Shown here: piece by piece, positions 13,899-22,747 of the stretch | Layout: each line of letters begins with the position of its first letter | Position numbering within the stretch: the first letter of the stretch is position 1 | NCBI GenBank assembly: GCA_038239305.1 | Contig: JBBSEW010000002.1 | Span: 1-64,000, forward strand | Direction of reading: 5' to 3' | Origin: JALYUA01 sp038239305 | GTDB lineage: Bacteria; Acidobacteriota; Thermoanaerobaculia; UBA5066; Gp7-AA6 | DNA length: 64,000 nt | The notes under the pieces: model-generated | Databases searched by the model: none | The model's input: the letters and a program-made list of their open reading frames with translations, nothing else | What the model was told of the DNA's origin: nothing | Translations under genes and position numbers: made by a program

Positions 13899-15923
13899 AT
13901 GGCGTTGCGAACCGGGCGCTCTTCGGAGCGTTCCCTCTGCCTCGAGGTGTGGCTCGGCCCGATGGACGGAGCACGGTACTGCGCCGCTCCCGGCGAAACG
14001 GGCGTCGTGCGGATCGGGCGGCGCCGGCTGGACGAAAAACGCGGCGTCAAGAACGACCTGGTGCTCGGCCAGGGTGACGGGATCTCGGGTTTCCACGCCG
14101 AGGTTCGCGTCGCGCAGAATCGGATCCTTCTCCGGGACCTCAACAGCACCAACGGGACGTTCGCCGACAGCCGCCGGATCACGGGCGAGATCCAGCTCGA
14201 AGACGGCGAGTGCTTCGTGCTTTCGACGACCGTCATTCACGCATCCCGGATCGACGAGGCTCCGCCGGTGCTCGCGCTGCCCTCGGACGAAGAGCTGGCG
14301 GCTTCCGCTCCGTTCCGGACGGTCCTCGCGGCCGCGGGCCGTGTCGCGAGCCGCCGGGGGGAAGGCTGGGTCGACACGCGCCACCTGGCCGACGCGCTGA
14401 TCGTGTCCCGCAACGAAACGATCGCCACCGCGATGGCGAAGGCAGGGATCTCCGAAGACCTTGCCGTGCAGGAGCTCTGGAGCGGCGCGCTGTACCGCGA
14501 CGGGCTGCAGTGGCTGCGGCGGTTCCTGATGCTGCCGGAAGGAGCTCCGCCACCGGAGGGAGCTCCGGCCGCCTCGGACGCCGTCCGCCGGATTTTCGGC
14601 GCCGCCTCGACCCGGCTGACCGGGTACACGGAAGAGGAAGCGTCGACGCTGGCCGCGCCGGCGCTGTTCGTGGCCCTGGCGGGCGGTTCGGCGCCCGTGG
14701 CCGCCTGGATGGAGGAGCGCCGCATCCGTCCCGAGCCCGTCGCCCCGTCCAAGCGGTCGGGCGCGCGCAAACCGACGCGGTCCGCGTCGGCGAGCGGTGT
14801 CGGAAGCGAGCGGACGATCCGCGGCGGCCTGCCGACGCCTGCACCGCTCTCGCCCGCCGCGCCCTCGCCTTCCGCGCCCTCCCTGACGCCCGAGCACGGC
14901 GACACGCACGTCGTCACCGGCCGGACCCTCGCGCCGACGAAGCCGAAGCCGACCCAGCGAACCACGCCGATCGCACGGGCATCCGGATCGGCATTTGCCA
15001 TCCGTCCGCCGGACCCGGCGAGCGTCCCTACGACGGGCGACGCCGTACTCGACCAGCGGGCGCGCGCGATCGCGCTCGAGATCGAGGAGGCTGCGGCGCT
15101 CTACCGATTCTCCACGCCCGAGGATCGCCGCTCGGTCATGAAGACCCTGGTCAAGCGGGCCCTGTCCGCCATTGCCCCGGAGAACCGGGCCCGGATTCTC
15201 ACGCAGATCCGCGTGCAGTTTCCGGTCTCCGACGCGCCCCCCGCGCCTGTCTCGGACGAGGCGCCGCGCCTGCGAGCACGCATCCAGGAGCTCGAGCAGC
15301 GCCTCCAGGAGATGTCCAGGGAACGGGAACGCTCCGACGGCACGAAGAGGGGCCCTTCTCCGTCCGCCGCCGGATCGGACTCCGCCTGGAAGTCCGTTCT
15401 CGGGCCGTCCGGACCCGGAGCGCCGGCGGAGGCCCCCGAAGCCGAGGCGCTGAGGGCGACCGTCGCATTCGCGCGCAATCTCGAGAAGTTCGTGCTCGGC
15501 CTGATCCAGGTGGCCACGACGCCGGGAGATGCGACGACGAGCTTTCGTCTCCAGTCCTATCGATATACGCTGGAGGCTGTTCTCCAGTCGATTCAGGATG
15601 GGAAGCCGGTCGGCCTCACAGGGCTGTCGGACTACCTGCGGGAGCTCGAGCGCTGGCAGGTGGCGATCCTGGCCGGTCAGCACGAGAGCCCGCGCATCTG
15701 GTTTGAGAAGCTGTGGAAGAAGATCAACCCGACCGTCATCGAGTCCGGAGCCGGCAAGACGGGAGGCACGTGGAAAATCGGCGGGCAGGCTGGGGATTGG
15801 TGGAACCGGTACAAAGAGGTGGTCCGGGGCCTGAATCCGGACGTCGTCCAGGACCAGGTCCTGCAGACGGCGAGCCGGACGGCCCAGGAAGAATTCGAGA
15901 AACTCTCGAAGACGAAAAACTGA
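13899..15923 (+). CDS. T6SS FHA-domain protein
   Basis: The ATG at 13899 is preferred over an earlier GTG at 13875, because a GGGAGGG Shine-Dalgarno sits about 9 bases before it. This gives 674 residues. The N-terminal ~110 residues form a forkhead-associated domain (RIGRR, a GISGFHAEVRV strand, LLRDLNSTNGTF), which binds phosphothreonine. A helical stretch and a long Pro/Ser/Ala-rich linker (about 270-375) follow. The C-terminal region contains RSVMKTLVKRALSAIAPENRARI and a helical end that I do not recognise. In T6SS the FHA protein is usually the substrate or partner of the PpkA kinase and promotes assembly. Here it directly follows the kinase-like gene and precedes tssJ. Confidence 0.85.
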   Translation: MALRTGRSSERSLCLEVWLGPMDGARYCAAPGETGVVRIGRRRLDEKRGVKNDLVLGQGDGISGFHAEVRVAQNRILLRDLNSTNGTFADSRRITGEIQLEDGECFVLSTTVIHASRIDEAPPVLALPSDEELAASAPFRTVLAAAGRVASRRGEGWVDTRHLADALIVSRNETIATAMAKAGISEDLAVQELWSGALYRDGLQWLRRFLMLPEGAPPPEGAPAASDAVRRIFGAASTRLTGYTEEEASTLAAPALFVALAGGSAPVAAWMEERRIRPEPVAPSKRSGARKPTRSASASGVGSERTIRGGLPTPAPLSPAAPSPSAPSLTPEHGDTHVVTGRTLAPTKPKPTQRTTPIARASGSAFAIRPPDPASVPTTGDAVLDQRARAIALEIEEAAALYRFSTPEDRRSVMKTLVKRALSAIAPENRARILTQIRVQFPVSDAPPAPVSDEAPRLRARIQELEQRLQEMSRERERSDGTKRGPSPSAAGSDSAWKSVLGPSGPGAPAEAPEAEALRATVAFARNLEKFVLGLIQVATTPGDATTSFRLQSYRYTLEAVLQSIQDGKPVGLTGLSDYLRELERWQVAILAGQHESPRIWFEKLWKKINPTVIESGAGKTGGTWKIGGQAGDWWNRYKEVVRGLNPDVVQDQVLQTASRTAQEEFEKLSKTKN

Positions 15924-15937
15924 GGGGGAGGCAAGCC

Positions 15938-16405
15938 ATGTCGCAGGGAATCCGTGCTCTGGCCCGACGGTCCGTGTTCGCACTCGGTCTGATAACCGTT
16001 CTGGCGGCAGCCGCGTGCTCGAGCTCCGCGTCGCTGCGGTTTCGCTGCGACAATCCGATCAATGGCGGCCTTCTCCTGACGGTCGACGTCGTGCGGGCGA
16101 CCGACGAGCAGGCGCGCCAGATCCAGGCCCTCGGAGAAAAGTGGTTCTACGACTCCATGCGCGACTCCATGCGGGAGCGCGTCACGACGGTGACGTTTCC
16201 AGTCAAGGACGGGAGCGGGGAGTGCGTCCGCGAGCTCAAAGTGCCCATGGGCAGCAAGGACAAGTACGTGGTGCTCGTCGCGGACTACCGTTTCCAGAGC
16301 CCCGACGTGACGAAACAGATCGTGAGCCTTTCGCGGGACCGCTGGAAGGGCGACACCATCCGCATTGCCGTCCACGACCGCGAGCTGACCGTCGAGGCGC
16401 GGTAG
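15938..16405 (+). CDS. tssJ: T6SS outer-membrane lipoprotein TssJ
   Basis: The 155-residue lipoprotein has a basic N-region, a hydrophobic core and a lipobox ending AAAAC (Cys27). The mature domain is a small beta-sandwich with RFRCDNPINGG, then a long loop, strands around KYVVLVADYRF and IRIAVHDRELTVE at the end. In T6SS, TssJ sits in the outer membrane and binds the TssM periplasmic domain to form the membrane complex with TssL. The ATG at 15938 follows a GGGGGAGG Shine-Dalgarno. The gene lies 14 bases after the FHA gene and 16 bases before tssK, the usual order. Confidence 0.85.
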   Translation: MSQGIRALARRSVFALGLITVLAAAACSSSASLRFRCDNPINGGLLLTVDVVRATDEQARQIQALGEKWFYDSMRDSMRERVTTVTFPVKDGSGECVRELKVPMGSKDKYVVLVADYRFQSPDVTKQIVSLSRDRWKGDTIRIAVHDRELTVEAR

Positions 16406-16421
16406 GAAGCCGGCGCTCATC

Positions 16422-17810
16422 ATGGCCAAGACCCCGGAGGTTCACTGGGCGGAGGGCATGTTCCTCCGTCCGCATCACCTGCAGCTGGCGGAGCGCCATC
16501 GCGAAGAGCTGCTGAGGCAGGAAGTCCGCCGTCTGCAGCCCTTTTTCTGGGGACTGCTCAAGATCGACATCGCTCTCGACCAGCTCGAAAACTTCACGTT
16601 CGAGGTGCGCGACTGCGAAGTCAAGATGAAGGACGGGACCTCCCTTTCCCTGGCCTCGAATCTCCGGCTCCCCCCACGAACGTTCAAGACCGAGCTCGAC
16701 CAGGCCGGCGGCCGCATGGAGGTCTGGCTGGGTGTCCCGTCGTGGCGCGAGCTCGACGCCAACGCGTTCCAGCCGGGCGAGGTCGCCGGCGGCCAGGACC
16801 GGCGATGGAGCGTGGAATCGGTCGAAGTCCTCGATGAGAACACGGGCGGCAACGCTCAGGTGATCGAGTCGCGCCGTTCGAACGGCCGGTTCTTCTTCGG
16901 ACGCGAGAGCCGGGAAGGCTACGAATGCGTTCCGCTGGCGCTCGTGGAACGTGCCGGGCAGGGGAAGAACACACCGGTGCTGTCTGCCGAATTCATCCCG
17001 TCCGTCACGGAGATCGGGGCCTGGCCGGCGCTCGAAACGCTCTGCCAGTCCGTCACCAACCGGCTCGAGGCGAAGCACCGCTTTCTCGTCTCCGAAGTCC
17101 TCGAGGGCAAGCTGACGACGGACGCCGAGGGCACGACGGGCTGGCAGCCGATCCTGAAGCTGCAGATCCTTGGCTCCTTTCTCTTCCTTTTCCAACAGCT
17201 CACGCGAATCCCGCGGATCCATCCCTTCACGGTGTACGCGGAGTTCTGCCGGCTCGCCGGCGAGCTCTCGATCTTCGACGACCATAAGAGCCCGATCCGC
17301 ATCCCGCTGTACGACCACGACAACCTGGGGCGGTGCTTCTTCGAGATCACGCACGTGCTCGAGATGCTGTCCGAGAAGATCGTCGCGTCGCGGTACGTGA
17401 AGGTGGATTTCATGACGCGCGAGGAGCTTCTCGTCGCGACGCTCTCTCCCGAGTGGCTCGCTCCGGAGACCGAGGTTTACCTGCACATCGAGTCGCCGCT
17501 CGACGAAGCGGAGATCAAGACCCGGATCGAGGTCATGAAGATCGGGACGCCGTCCGACATCCCGGTACTGAAGCAGCGCCGGCTGTTCGGCCTCGACATC
17601 CAGATTCTGAAGCGGGTGCCGTCGGGCCTTCCCGCCCGCGACGACTATTTCTACCTCGCGATCGAGAAAGACGGACCTTACTGGGCCAACGTCGTGAAGG
17701 ATCGCATCGTCGCCATTGCCGGCGGCATCGATCCCAAGCTGCGGTTCGCCCTTTTCATCGTCACGAAGCCGTCCGCCGCGGCGGCCCGCACGGGAGGAAC
17801 GCGTGGATAG
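16422..17810 (+). CDS. tssK: T6SS baseplate protein TssK
   Basis: The 462-residue protein opens with the diagnostic HWAEGMFLRPHHLQ segment of TssK. The trimeric protein joins the baseplate wedges (TssEFG) to the TssL/TssM membrane complex. The N-terminal shoulder and C-terminal head regions have normal family length. Its stop overlaps the GTG start of tssL, so translation is coupled. It sits in the expected tssJ-tssK-tssL-tssM order. Confidence 0.96.
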   Translation: MAKTPEVHWAEGMFLRPHHLQLAERHREELLRQEVRRLQPFFWGLLKIDIALDQLENFTFEVRDCEVKMKDGTSLSLASNLRLPPRTFKTELDQAGGRMEVWLGVPSWRELDANAFQPGEVAGGQDRRWSVESVEVLDENTGGNAQVIESRRSNGRFFFGRESREGYECVPLALVERAGQGKNTPVLSAEFIPSVTEIGAWPALETLCQSVTNRLEAKHRFLVSEVLEGKLTTDAEGTTGWQPILKLQILGSFLFLFQQLTRIPRIHPFTVYAEFCRLAGELSIFDDHKSPIRIPLYDHDNLGRCFFEITHVLEMLSEKIVASRYVKVDFMTREELLVATLSPEWLAPETEVYLHIESPLDEAEIKTRIEVMKIGTPSDIPVLKQRRLFGLDIQILKRVPSGLPARDDYFYLAIEKDGPYWANVVKDRIVAIAGGIDPKLRFALFIVTKPSAAAARTGGTRG

Positions 17811-18495
17811 CGCCCGGCCCGACTACACGACCGAGATTTTCCGCCTGACGGCGCCCCTCTTCCTCTTCCTGACGTCGTTCCGCCGCAAGGTGCGCAAGGG
17901 CGTCAAGATCGAGCTCTCCGAGGCCGCTGCCCGACTCGACGAGACGTTCTCGGCCGTGGCCCGCGACGCCCGCCAGGACCCGAAGCTCGAGGCGCTCTAC
18001 GAGAAGGCCCGATACCCGCTCGTCGTCCTCGCGGACGAGATCCTTCTCCATAGCGGATGGGAGCACGCGGACGAGTGGGAGAACCACCTCATCGAGGAGA
18101 AGCTCTTCGCATCGAACATCGGGGGCGAAAAGTACTTTACGCTCGCCAACGAGCTGCGGCCCGAGGAGACCGAGCTCGCGGCCATCCTCTACACGGGTAT
18201 CGCGCTCGGGTTCGGCGGCAAGTACCGGGAGCGGCCCGAGAAGCTCGCCGACGTCCGGCAGCGGCTCTACCGGATGAACGCGGAGTACATCGCGACGTTC
18301 GGCGACAAAATCACGCCCGCGGCGTACCACGTCGATCCGACGCCCGCCCGCCGGCTTTCCCCGCTCATCAACCTGTACCGGGTGCTGATCGTGGCCGGCG
18401 GAATTCTCATCCTCTACTACGTGCTCGCGTTCGCGCTCTGGAGCTCGTCGCTTTCGGACCTCCGAACGGCAGCCCGGGCGATGGGGATCGAGTAG
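17803..18495 (+). CDS. tssL: T6SS inner-membrane protein TssL (DotU/IcmH type)
   Basis: Starting at GTG 17803, with GGGAGGA ten bases upstream, the product is 230 residues. A helical cytoplasmic domain (DUF2077/DotU) contains the conserved YPLVVLADEILLHSGWEH and FGGKYRERPEKLADVRQRLY segments. A single C-terminal membrane helix follows (about 190-213, INLYRVLIVAGGILILYYVL). There is no C-terminal OmpA/peptidoglycan-binding domain, so cell-wall anchoring must come from elsewhere. It overlaps tssK by 8 bases and ends 3 bases before tssM. Confidence 0.93.
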   Translation: MDSARPDYTTEIFRLTAPLFLFLTSFRRKVRKGVKIELSEAAARLDETFSAVARDARQDPKLEALYEKARYPLVVLADEILLHSGWEHADEWENHLIEEKLFASNIGGEKYFTLANELRPEETELAAILYTGIALGFGGKYRERPEKLADVRQRLYRMNAEYIATFGDKITPAAYHVDPTPARRLSPLINLYRVLIVAGGILILYYVLAFALWSSSLSDLRTAARAMGIE

Positions 18496-18498
18496 GCC

Positions 18499-21400
18499 AT
18501 GTACGAGTTCATTGACATCCTGTATCGCCTGCCCCGTCCCCTCAAATACCTGGGGATGGTTCTTATCCTCACCCCCCTCGTCTACGTCTTCTCCCGGATG
18601 CTCGGGGTCGAGAAGTACTGGTGGGTCTTCGTCCTCGGGCTCCTCGTCATCGCGATCATCCTTTCGCTGTTTGACGCCCTCGTACACCGGCGGGAGAAGG
18701 GCCAGGCGCGCGCGTTCGAAGGCGAGCTTCGCCAGGACGCTCAGAAGGGCTCCGCGTCGCGCGAGGAGGTCCGCCAGGCGGTCGGTGACCTCGCCGCGAA
18801 GTGGTCCGAAGCGGTCGTCCAGCTGAAGGCGGCCGGTCTCGACATCTATTCGCTTCCCTGGTACCTGCTGATCGGGGAGCCGCAGTCGGGCAAGTCCACC
18901 ACGCTGAAGAACTCGGGACTCGAGTTTCCTGTCGGAGCCGACGCCCTCTCGGGCGCCGGCGGGACGCGCAACTGCGACTGGTGGTTTGCCAACGAAGCGG
19001 TCATTCTCGACACCGCAGGACGGTTCACGTTTCAAGAAGACAGCGCGCCCGATCAGGCGGAGTGGGGCTCCTTTCTCAAGCTTCTTCACCGCTACCGGAA
19101 GTTCTGCCCGATCAACGGCGTTCTCATCGTGATTCCGTGCACGTCGCTTCTCGAAGACTCGCCGGACGAGCAGGAGCGCAAGGCCCAGAACATCCGCGCG
19201 AAGCTTCTGAACATCCAGCGCGTGCTCCAGATCCGGTTCCCGGTGTTCGTCATGGTCACGAAGTCCGACCGCATCCTCGGCTTCTCCGAGTACTTCGTGA
19301 AGCTCGATCCCGTCGATCAGCAGCAGCTCTTCGGCTGGTCCAACCCGGAGGGAGCTTCCAAGGCGTACAACCCCGAGGGGTTCGACGGCATCTACGACGA
19401 GATCGTGACGCGGCTCTACAAGCTGCGCCTGAAATTCCTGGCGGACGAGGAGAACCCGGCGAGCTCCGACAAGCTGTACGTGTTTCCCGAGGAGTTTCGC
19501 GCGCTGAAAGCGCCGCTCGCCCGTTATTTCAAGACGATCTTCCTCCAGACGCGGTTCGACGAACCTTTCGCGTTCCGCGGCTTCTATTTTTCGAGCGGCG
19601 TGCAACAGGGGCGCCCGATCGCGCAGGCAACGCGAGACCTTCTCGAGGCTCCGGGCGGGGCGTCGGAAGGCGTGCTCGAGAATCTCGAGAGCATCTTCAA
19701 GAAGTCCCGCGCCTTCTTCATCCGCCATTTTTACGAGAAGAAGGTCTTCCCGGAGCAGGGACTGATCTCCCGGACCGCGGCCGCGGAGGCGAAATCGCGC
19801 AAGACGCTCTGGCTCGTTCGCATCCTGGGAGTGCTCGTCGTGCTCCTGTTCCTCGGCGGAATGATCCCGGCGTACCGGTCCCTGCAAAGGGTCCTGAATC
19901 CCATCCGGCGGTCGGTGCGCGAGGCGCGCGATTGCGTCGCGAAGGGGGGCTGCTCGATCGCGGAGTCGTGGCGGATCTCGAGCGACATCCAGCACGAGAG
20001 GGAAGCGCTCGCGCAGAAGGGGTGGACGTTCGCGCTGTTTCTCCGAGGCTCGCGGTCGAACGAGCTCGTCACCACGCTGAGCGCGATCCAGCGCAAGCTC
20101 TACCTGAACGGCGTCGTGGCGCCGCTTCTGGCGGAGACCGAGGCGCGCATGGGCTCGCTCGACTGGGCCGCGGTGACGACGGCGGGCTACCGGCCTTTCT
20201 TCGACGCGCTCAAGACGGAGCTCGACTGGGTCGCCGCGAAAAAGCCGCCCGCAACCGGGCCGATCGCGCGAATGGAAGATCTGCGCGCTCTTCCTCTGAT
20301 CGACTTCTCCCGCAAGACGCGCGGCATGCGCGTGACGCCGCATTCCCAGGAGATCGACGACTGGCTGAAGGGATCCGACCCCGGGCCGACGGATCCCCGG
20401 CCGGACGAGATCCTGAGCGGAGCGATGCGCGGCGCGGAAACGGTCGCCATCCCGGTTCCCGATCCCGATCGACCGATCACGACATTCGAGAGATTCTGGA
20501 CGGTTGAAAATCTGGCCCGGTGGGACTTCGTTCTCCAGGACGGTCTCGCCCGCTACGTCGATCTCTACGGCCAGATGACGACCATTCCGCCGTCCGCGCC
20601 TCCGCAGTACCTCGCGCAGTTTGCCGGCGTCGGCGCTCAGTTTCAGGCGAACTACGACGCGACGACGAAGCACATGGCAACGCCGCGACCCGGCGAGAAG
20701 GGCTTTCCCGGCGCCACACTCGACCAGTGGAAGGCCGGACTGCGCCAGGATTACCAGACTCTTCTCAAGTGGAAACCGATCGCGCCCGGCCGCATCGGCG
20801 AGCCGCGCCGCGAGGAGCTGCTCGCAAAAATGGACGTCGATCACGCGACGCTCGTCGCGCGGCAGCAGGGGCTCGCCTATCTCCTCGACGCGGCGTCTCC
20901 CCGGCCGACCTGGTCGAAGCCGGCCGCGACCCTCGCGGGCGCGCTCTCGGATCTGACGAACTATTCCAATCTCACGGCGTACGCGGCGACGGACGACGGC
21001 AAGCTGCTCGACAGGCTCGCGGCGATGACGGCCTGGAATGAAAAGCCGAAATCGGTGGATGAGTGGAGGACGCGCCAGGAGACGCCGGAGAAGGCGATCC
21101 TCGCCAAAGCGGCCGAGATGTCGGTGGGCAACCCCGATCCGAAGTTCCTCTGGAACGACCGGCGGCCGACAGTGGAGCAGATCGCCGCGCTGGCGCTCGT
21201 CTGGCGCACGCTGCCGACCGCGCAGAAGTTCTTCGGCGACGCCCTCGTGGCGCAGTGCCCGCCGAACATCTGTTACACGCCTGAGTTCGCGCGCGCGATG
21301 GTCTCCTCGGCCAGCCTCGTCGTCGGGTTCGGGGCGAAGCAGCAGTCTGTGGCCGCTTTCGACGGCGTCGCCCCCGCGATCGCGGCGCTCGCGGGCTCGG

Positions 21401-22731
21401 AGAAGACCTATCTCGAGAGCTACATCGATCGCATGGGAGGTGGCGGCGGAGGCGGCGGGGGAGGGTTCATCTTCCCGAACGGCGCCGCGGGCGCCGGGTC
21501 ATGGCCCGCGTTCCAGCGGGCGATTGCCACGTGGACGCCGGCAGGCGGCGGCGGAGGCGGGGCTCCCGTCGACACGGGCGGCCAGCTCACGCTCGCCGAC
21601 GTGCAAACGTTCGTCAATGCCAACGAGAAGCTCGCGGAAGTGCTCGAGTACTACAAGTCCAAGGTGGAGCGTCCGCGGACGGCTTCCGCGGGAGCGACGG
21701 TCTCCCCCGACCTGCTCGCGGCCGCGGAACAGTTCCGCACGACGGTATCCGCGCTGCCCGGGGAAGCTCTCAAGGCGTGGAAGCAGCTCGCCAACGGGGA
21801 AGGCGGCGTTTCCCTCAAGCAGTACAAGGCCTTCTCCGAGAACACGCGTGTCCGGAGCATTCCTCTGGCGACGCGGATGCGCAACGAGGTCGAATTCCGC
21901 GGCGCGCATCTCATGCGCGACGCGATCCGGCCGGCCTACCAGCAGCGCGAGCCGGTCCCCTGGGGCCGCCTGTCGGGTTGTTGTCTTGGCAAGTTTCCCT
22001 TCATCAACGACGTGCAGCTCCAGGTCGAGCGGCAAGCGCTCGCGGCCGGCAGCGGGTATGCGAGGACCGGCTCGACTTCGCGCATCGACCTGCCCACGAT
22101 CTCGGCCGCGGACATCAGCGGCCCTCTGGCGGATGTCGGGCAACTGTCGGCGGAGTTCGCGCTCGACCCGATCTTCGCGGGCGAGGCGCGGGAGTTCGAC
22201 TTCGTCGGCGAGCACCGCGCGATCCTCGGCGTGGCCCGCGGGTGGGAGCGGTTCCTCTTCGGGACGTCGGGAGTTCCCGGTCAGACCGGCGGCGTTCCGC
22301 GGGAGCACAAGATCGAGATCCGTTCCGTGGAGCGTCCGCTCGCATCCGGCGCGGTGTTCATCGGCGACCGCGTGGGTCTCGTGATGCTCTTCGACGGCAG
22401 CGAGCGCCTGCGGCCTTCGACCGACATCAAGACGGGCCGCACTCCGCCGCCGTTCACGTGGCGCTTGAATGCCGCGGACGCGCCGCTCACGATTCTCGGT
22501 CAGAACGAGGACGCGAAAGGCGGGTGGAAGGGCACGCTCGACATCCTCGGCGGACCGCTGAAGCTCTTTTACTATGTGCGCCGCGCGAGCGACGAGCGCC
22601 GCCCGGGCCAGGACGACAAGGTGTGGGATGTGAGGGTCGAGATTCCCGACGCAGAACGCTCCTCGACCCGACTCCAGGGCGTCTTCGAGCTGCGCTTCGA
22701 CGAGCCGCTGCCCGGGGTGATTCCGAGATAG
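18499..22731 (+). CDS. tssM: T6SS inner-membrane protein TssM (IcmF)
   Basis: The 1410-residue core of the membrane complex. Two N-terminal membrane helices (about 16-34 and 40-58) are followed by a cytoplasmic NTPase-like domain. That domain has a Walker A motif, GEPQSGKST, at 126-134 and a Walker B-like VILDTAGR near 168-175. A third membrane helix lies at about 435-460. The long periplasmic part follows and ends in the beta-rich region that contacts TssJ. It is larger than many TssM proteins. Around residues 980-1015 there are two poly-Gly tracts (ten and six Gly), an unusual flexible insert. The gene is 3 bases after tssL and 16 bases before tagF. Confidence 0.95.
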   Translation: MYEFIDILYRLPRPLKYLGMVLILTPLVYVFSRMLGVEKYWWVFVLGLLVIAIILSLFDALVHRREKGQARAFEGELRQDAQKGSASREEVRQAVGDLAAKWSEAVVQLKAAGLDIYSLPWYLLIGEPQSGKSTTLKNSGLEFPVGADALSGAGGTRNCDWWFANEAVILDTAGRFTFQEDSAPDQAEWGSFLKLLHRYRKFCPINGVLIVIPCTSLLEDSPDEQERKAQNIRAKLLNIQRVLQIRFPVFVMVTKSDRILGFSEYFVKLDPVDQQQLFGWSNPEGASKAYNPEGFDGIYDEIVTRLYKLRLKFLADEENPASSDKLYVFPEEFRALKAPLARYFKTIFLQTRFDEPFAFRGFYFSSGVQQGRPIAQATRDLLEAPGGASEGVLENLESIFKKSRAFFIRHFYEKKVFPEQGLISRTAAAEAKSRKTLWLVRILGVLVVLLFLGGMIPAYRSLQRVLNPIRRSVREARDCVAKGGCSIAESWRISSDIQHEREALAQKGWTFALFLRGSRSNELVTTLSAIQRKLYLNGVVAPLLAETEARMGSLDWAAVTTAGYRPFFDALKTELDWVAAKKPPATGPIARMEDLRALPLIDFSRKTRGMRVTPHSQEIDDWLKGSDPGPTDPRPDEILSGAMRGAETVAIPVPDPDRPITTFERFWTVENLARWDFVLQDGLARYVDLYGQMTTIPPSAPPQYLAQFAGVGAQFQANYDATTKHMATPRPGEKGFPGATLDQWKAGLRQDYQTLLKWKPIAPGRIGEPRREELLAKMDVDHATLVARQQGLAYLLDAASPRPTWSKPAATLAGALSDLTNYSNLTAYAATDDGKLLDRLAAMTAWNEKPKSVDEWRTRQETPEKAILAKAAEMSVGNPDPKFLWNDRRPTVEQIAALALVWRTLPTAQKFFGDALVAQCPPNICYTPEFARAMVSSASLVVGFGAKQQSVAAFDGVAPAIAALAGSEKTYLESYIDRMGGGGGGGGGGFIFPNGAAGAGSWPAFQRAIATWTPAGGGGGGAPVDTGGQLTLADVQTFVNANEKLAEVLEYYKSKVERPRTASAGATVSPDLLAAAEQFRTTVSALPGEALKAWKQLANGEGGVSLKQYKAFSENTRVRSIPLATRMRNEVEFRGAHLMRDAIRPAYQQREPVPWGRLSGCCLGKFPFINDVQLQVERQALAAGSGYARTGSTSRIDLPTISAADISGPLADVGQLSAEFALDPIFAGEAREFDFVGEHRAILGVARGWERFLFGTSGVPGQTGGVPREHKIEIRSVERPLASGAVFIGDRVGLVMLFDGSERLRPSTDIKTGRTPPPFTWRLNAADAPLTILGQNEDAKGGWKGTLDILGGPLKLFYYVRRASDERRPGQDDKVWDVRVEIPDAERSSTRLQGVFELRFDEPLPGVIPR

Positions 22732-22747
22732 TTCCGGAGGATTTGCG

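Noticed and set aside
17761..20844. Long minus-strand open frame opposite tssL and tssM
   Set aside because: It is a shadow of the conserved plus-strand T6SS genes. It has no motifs and no Shine-Dalgarno.
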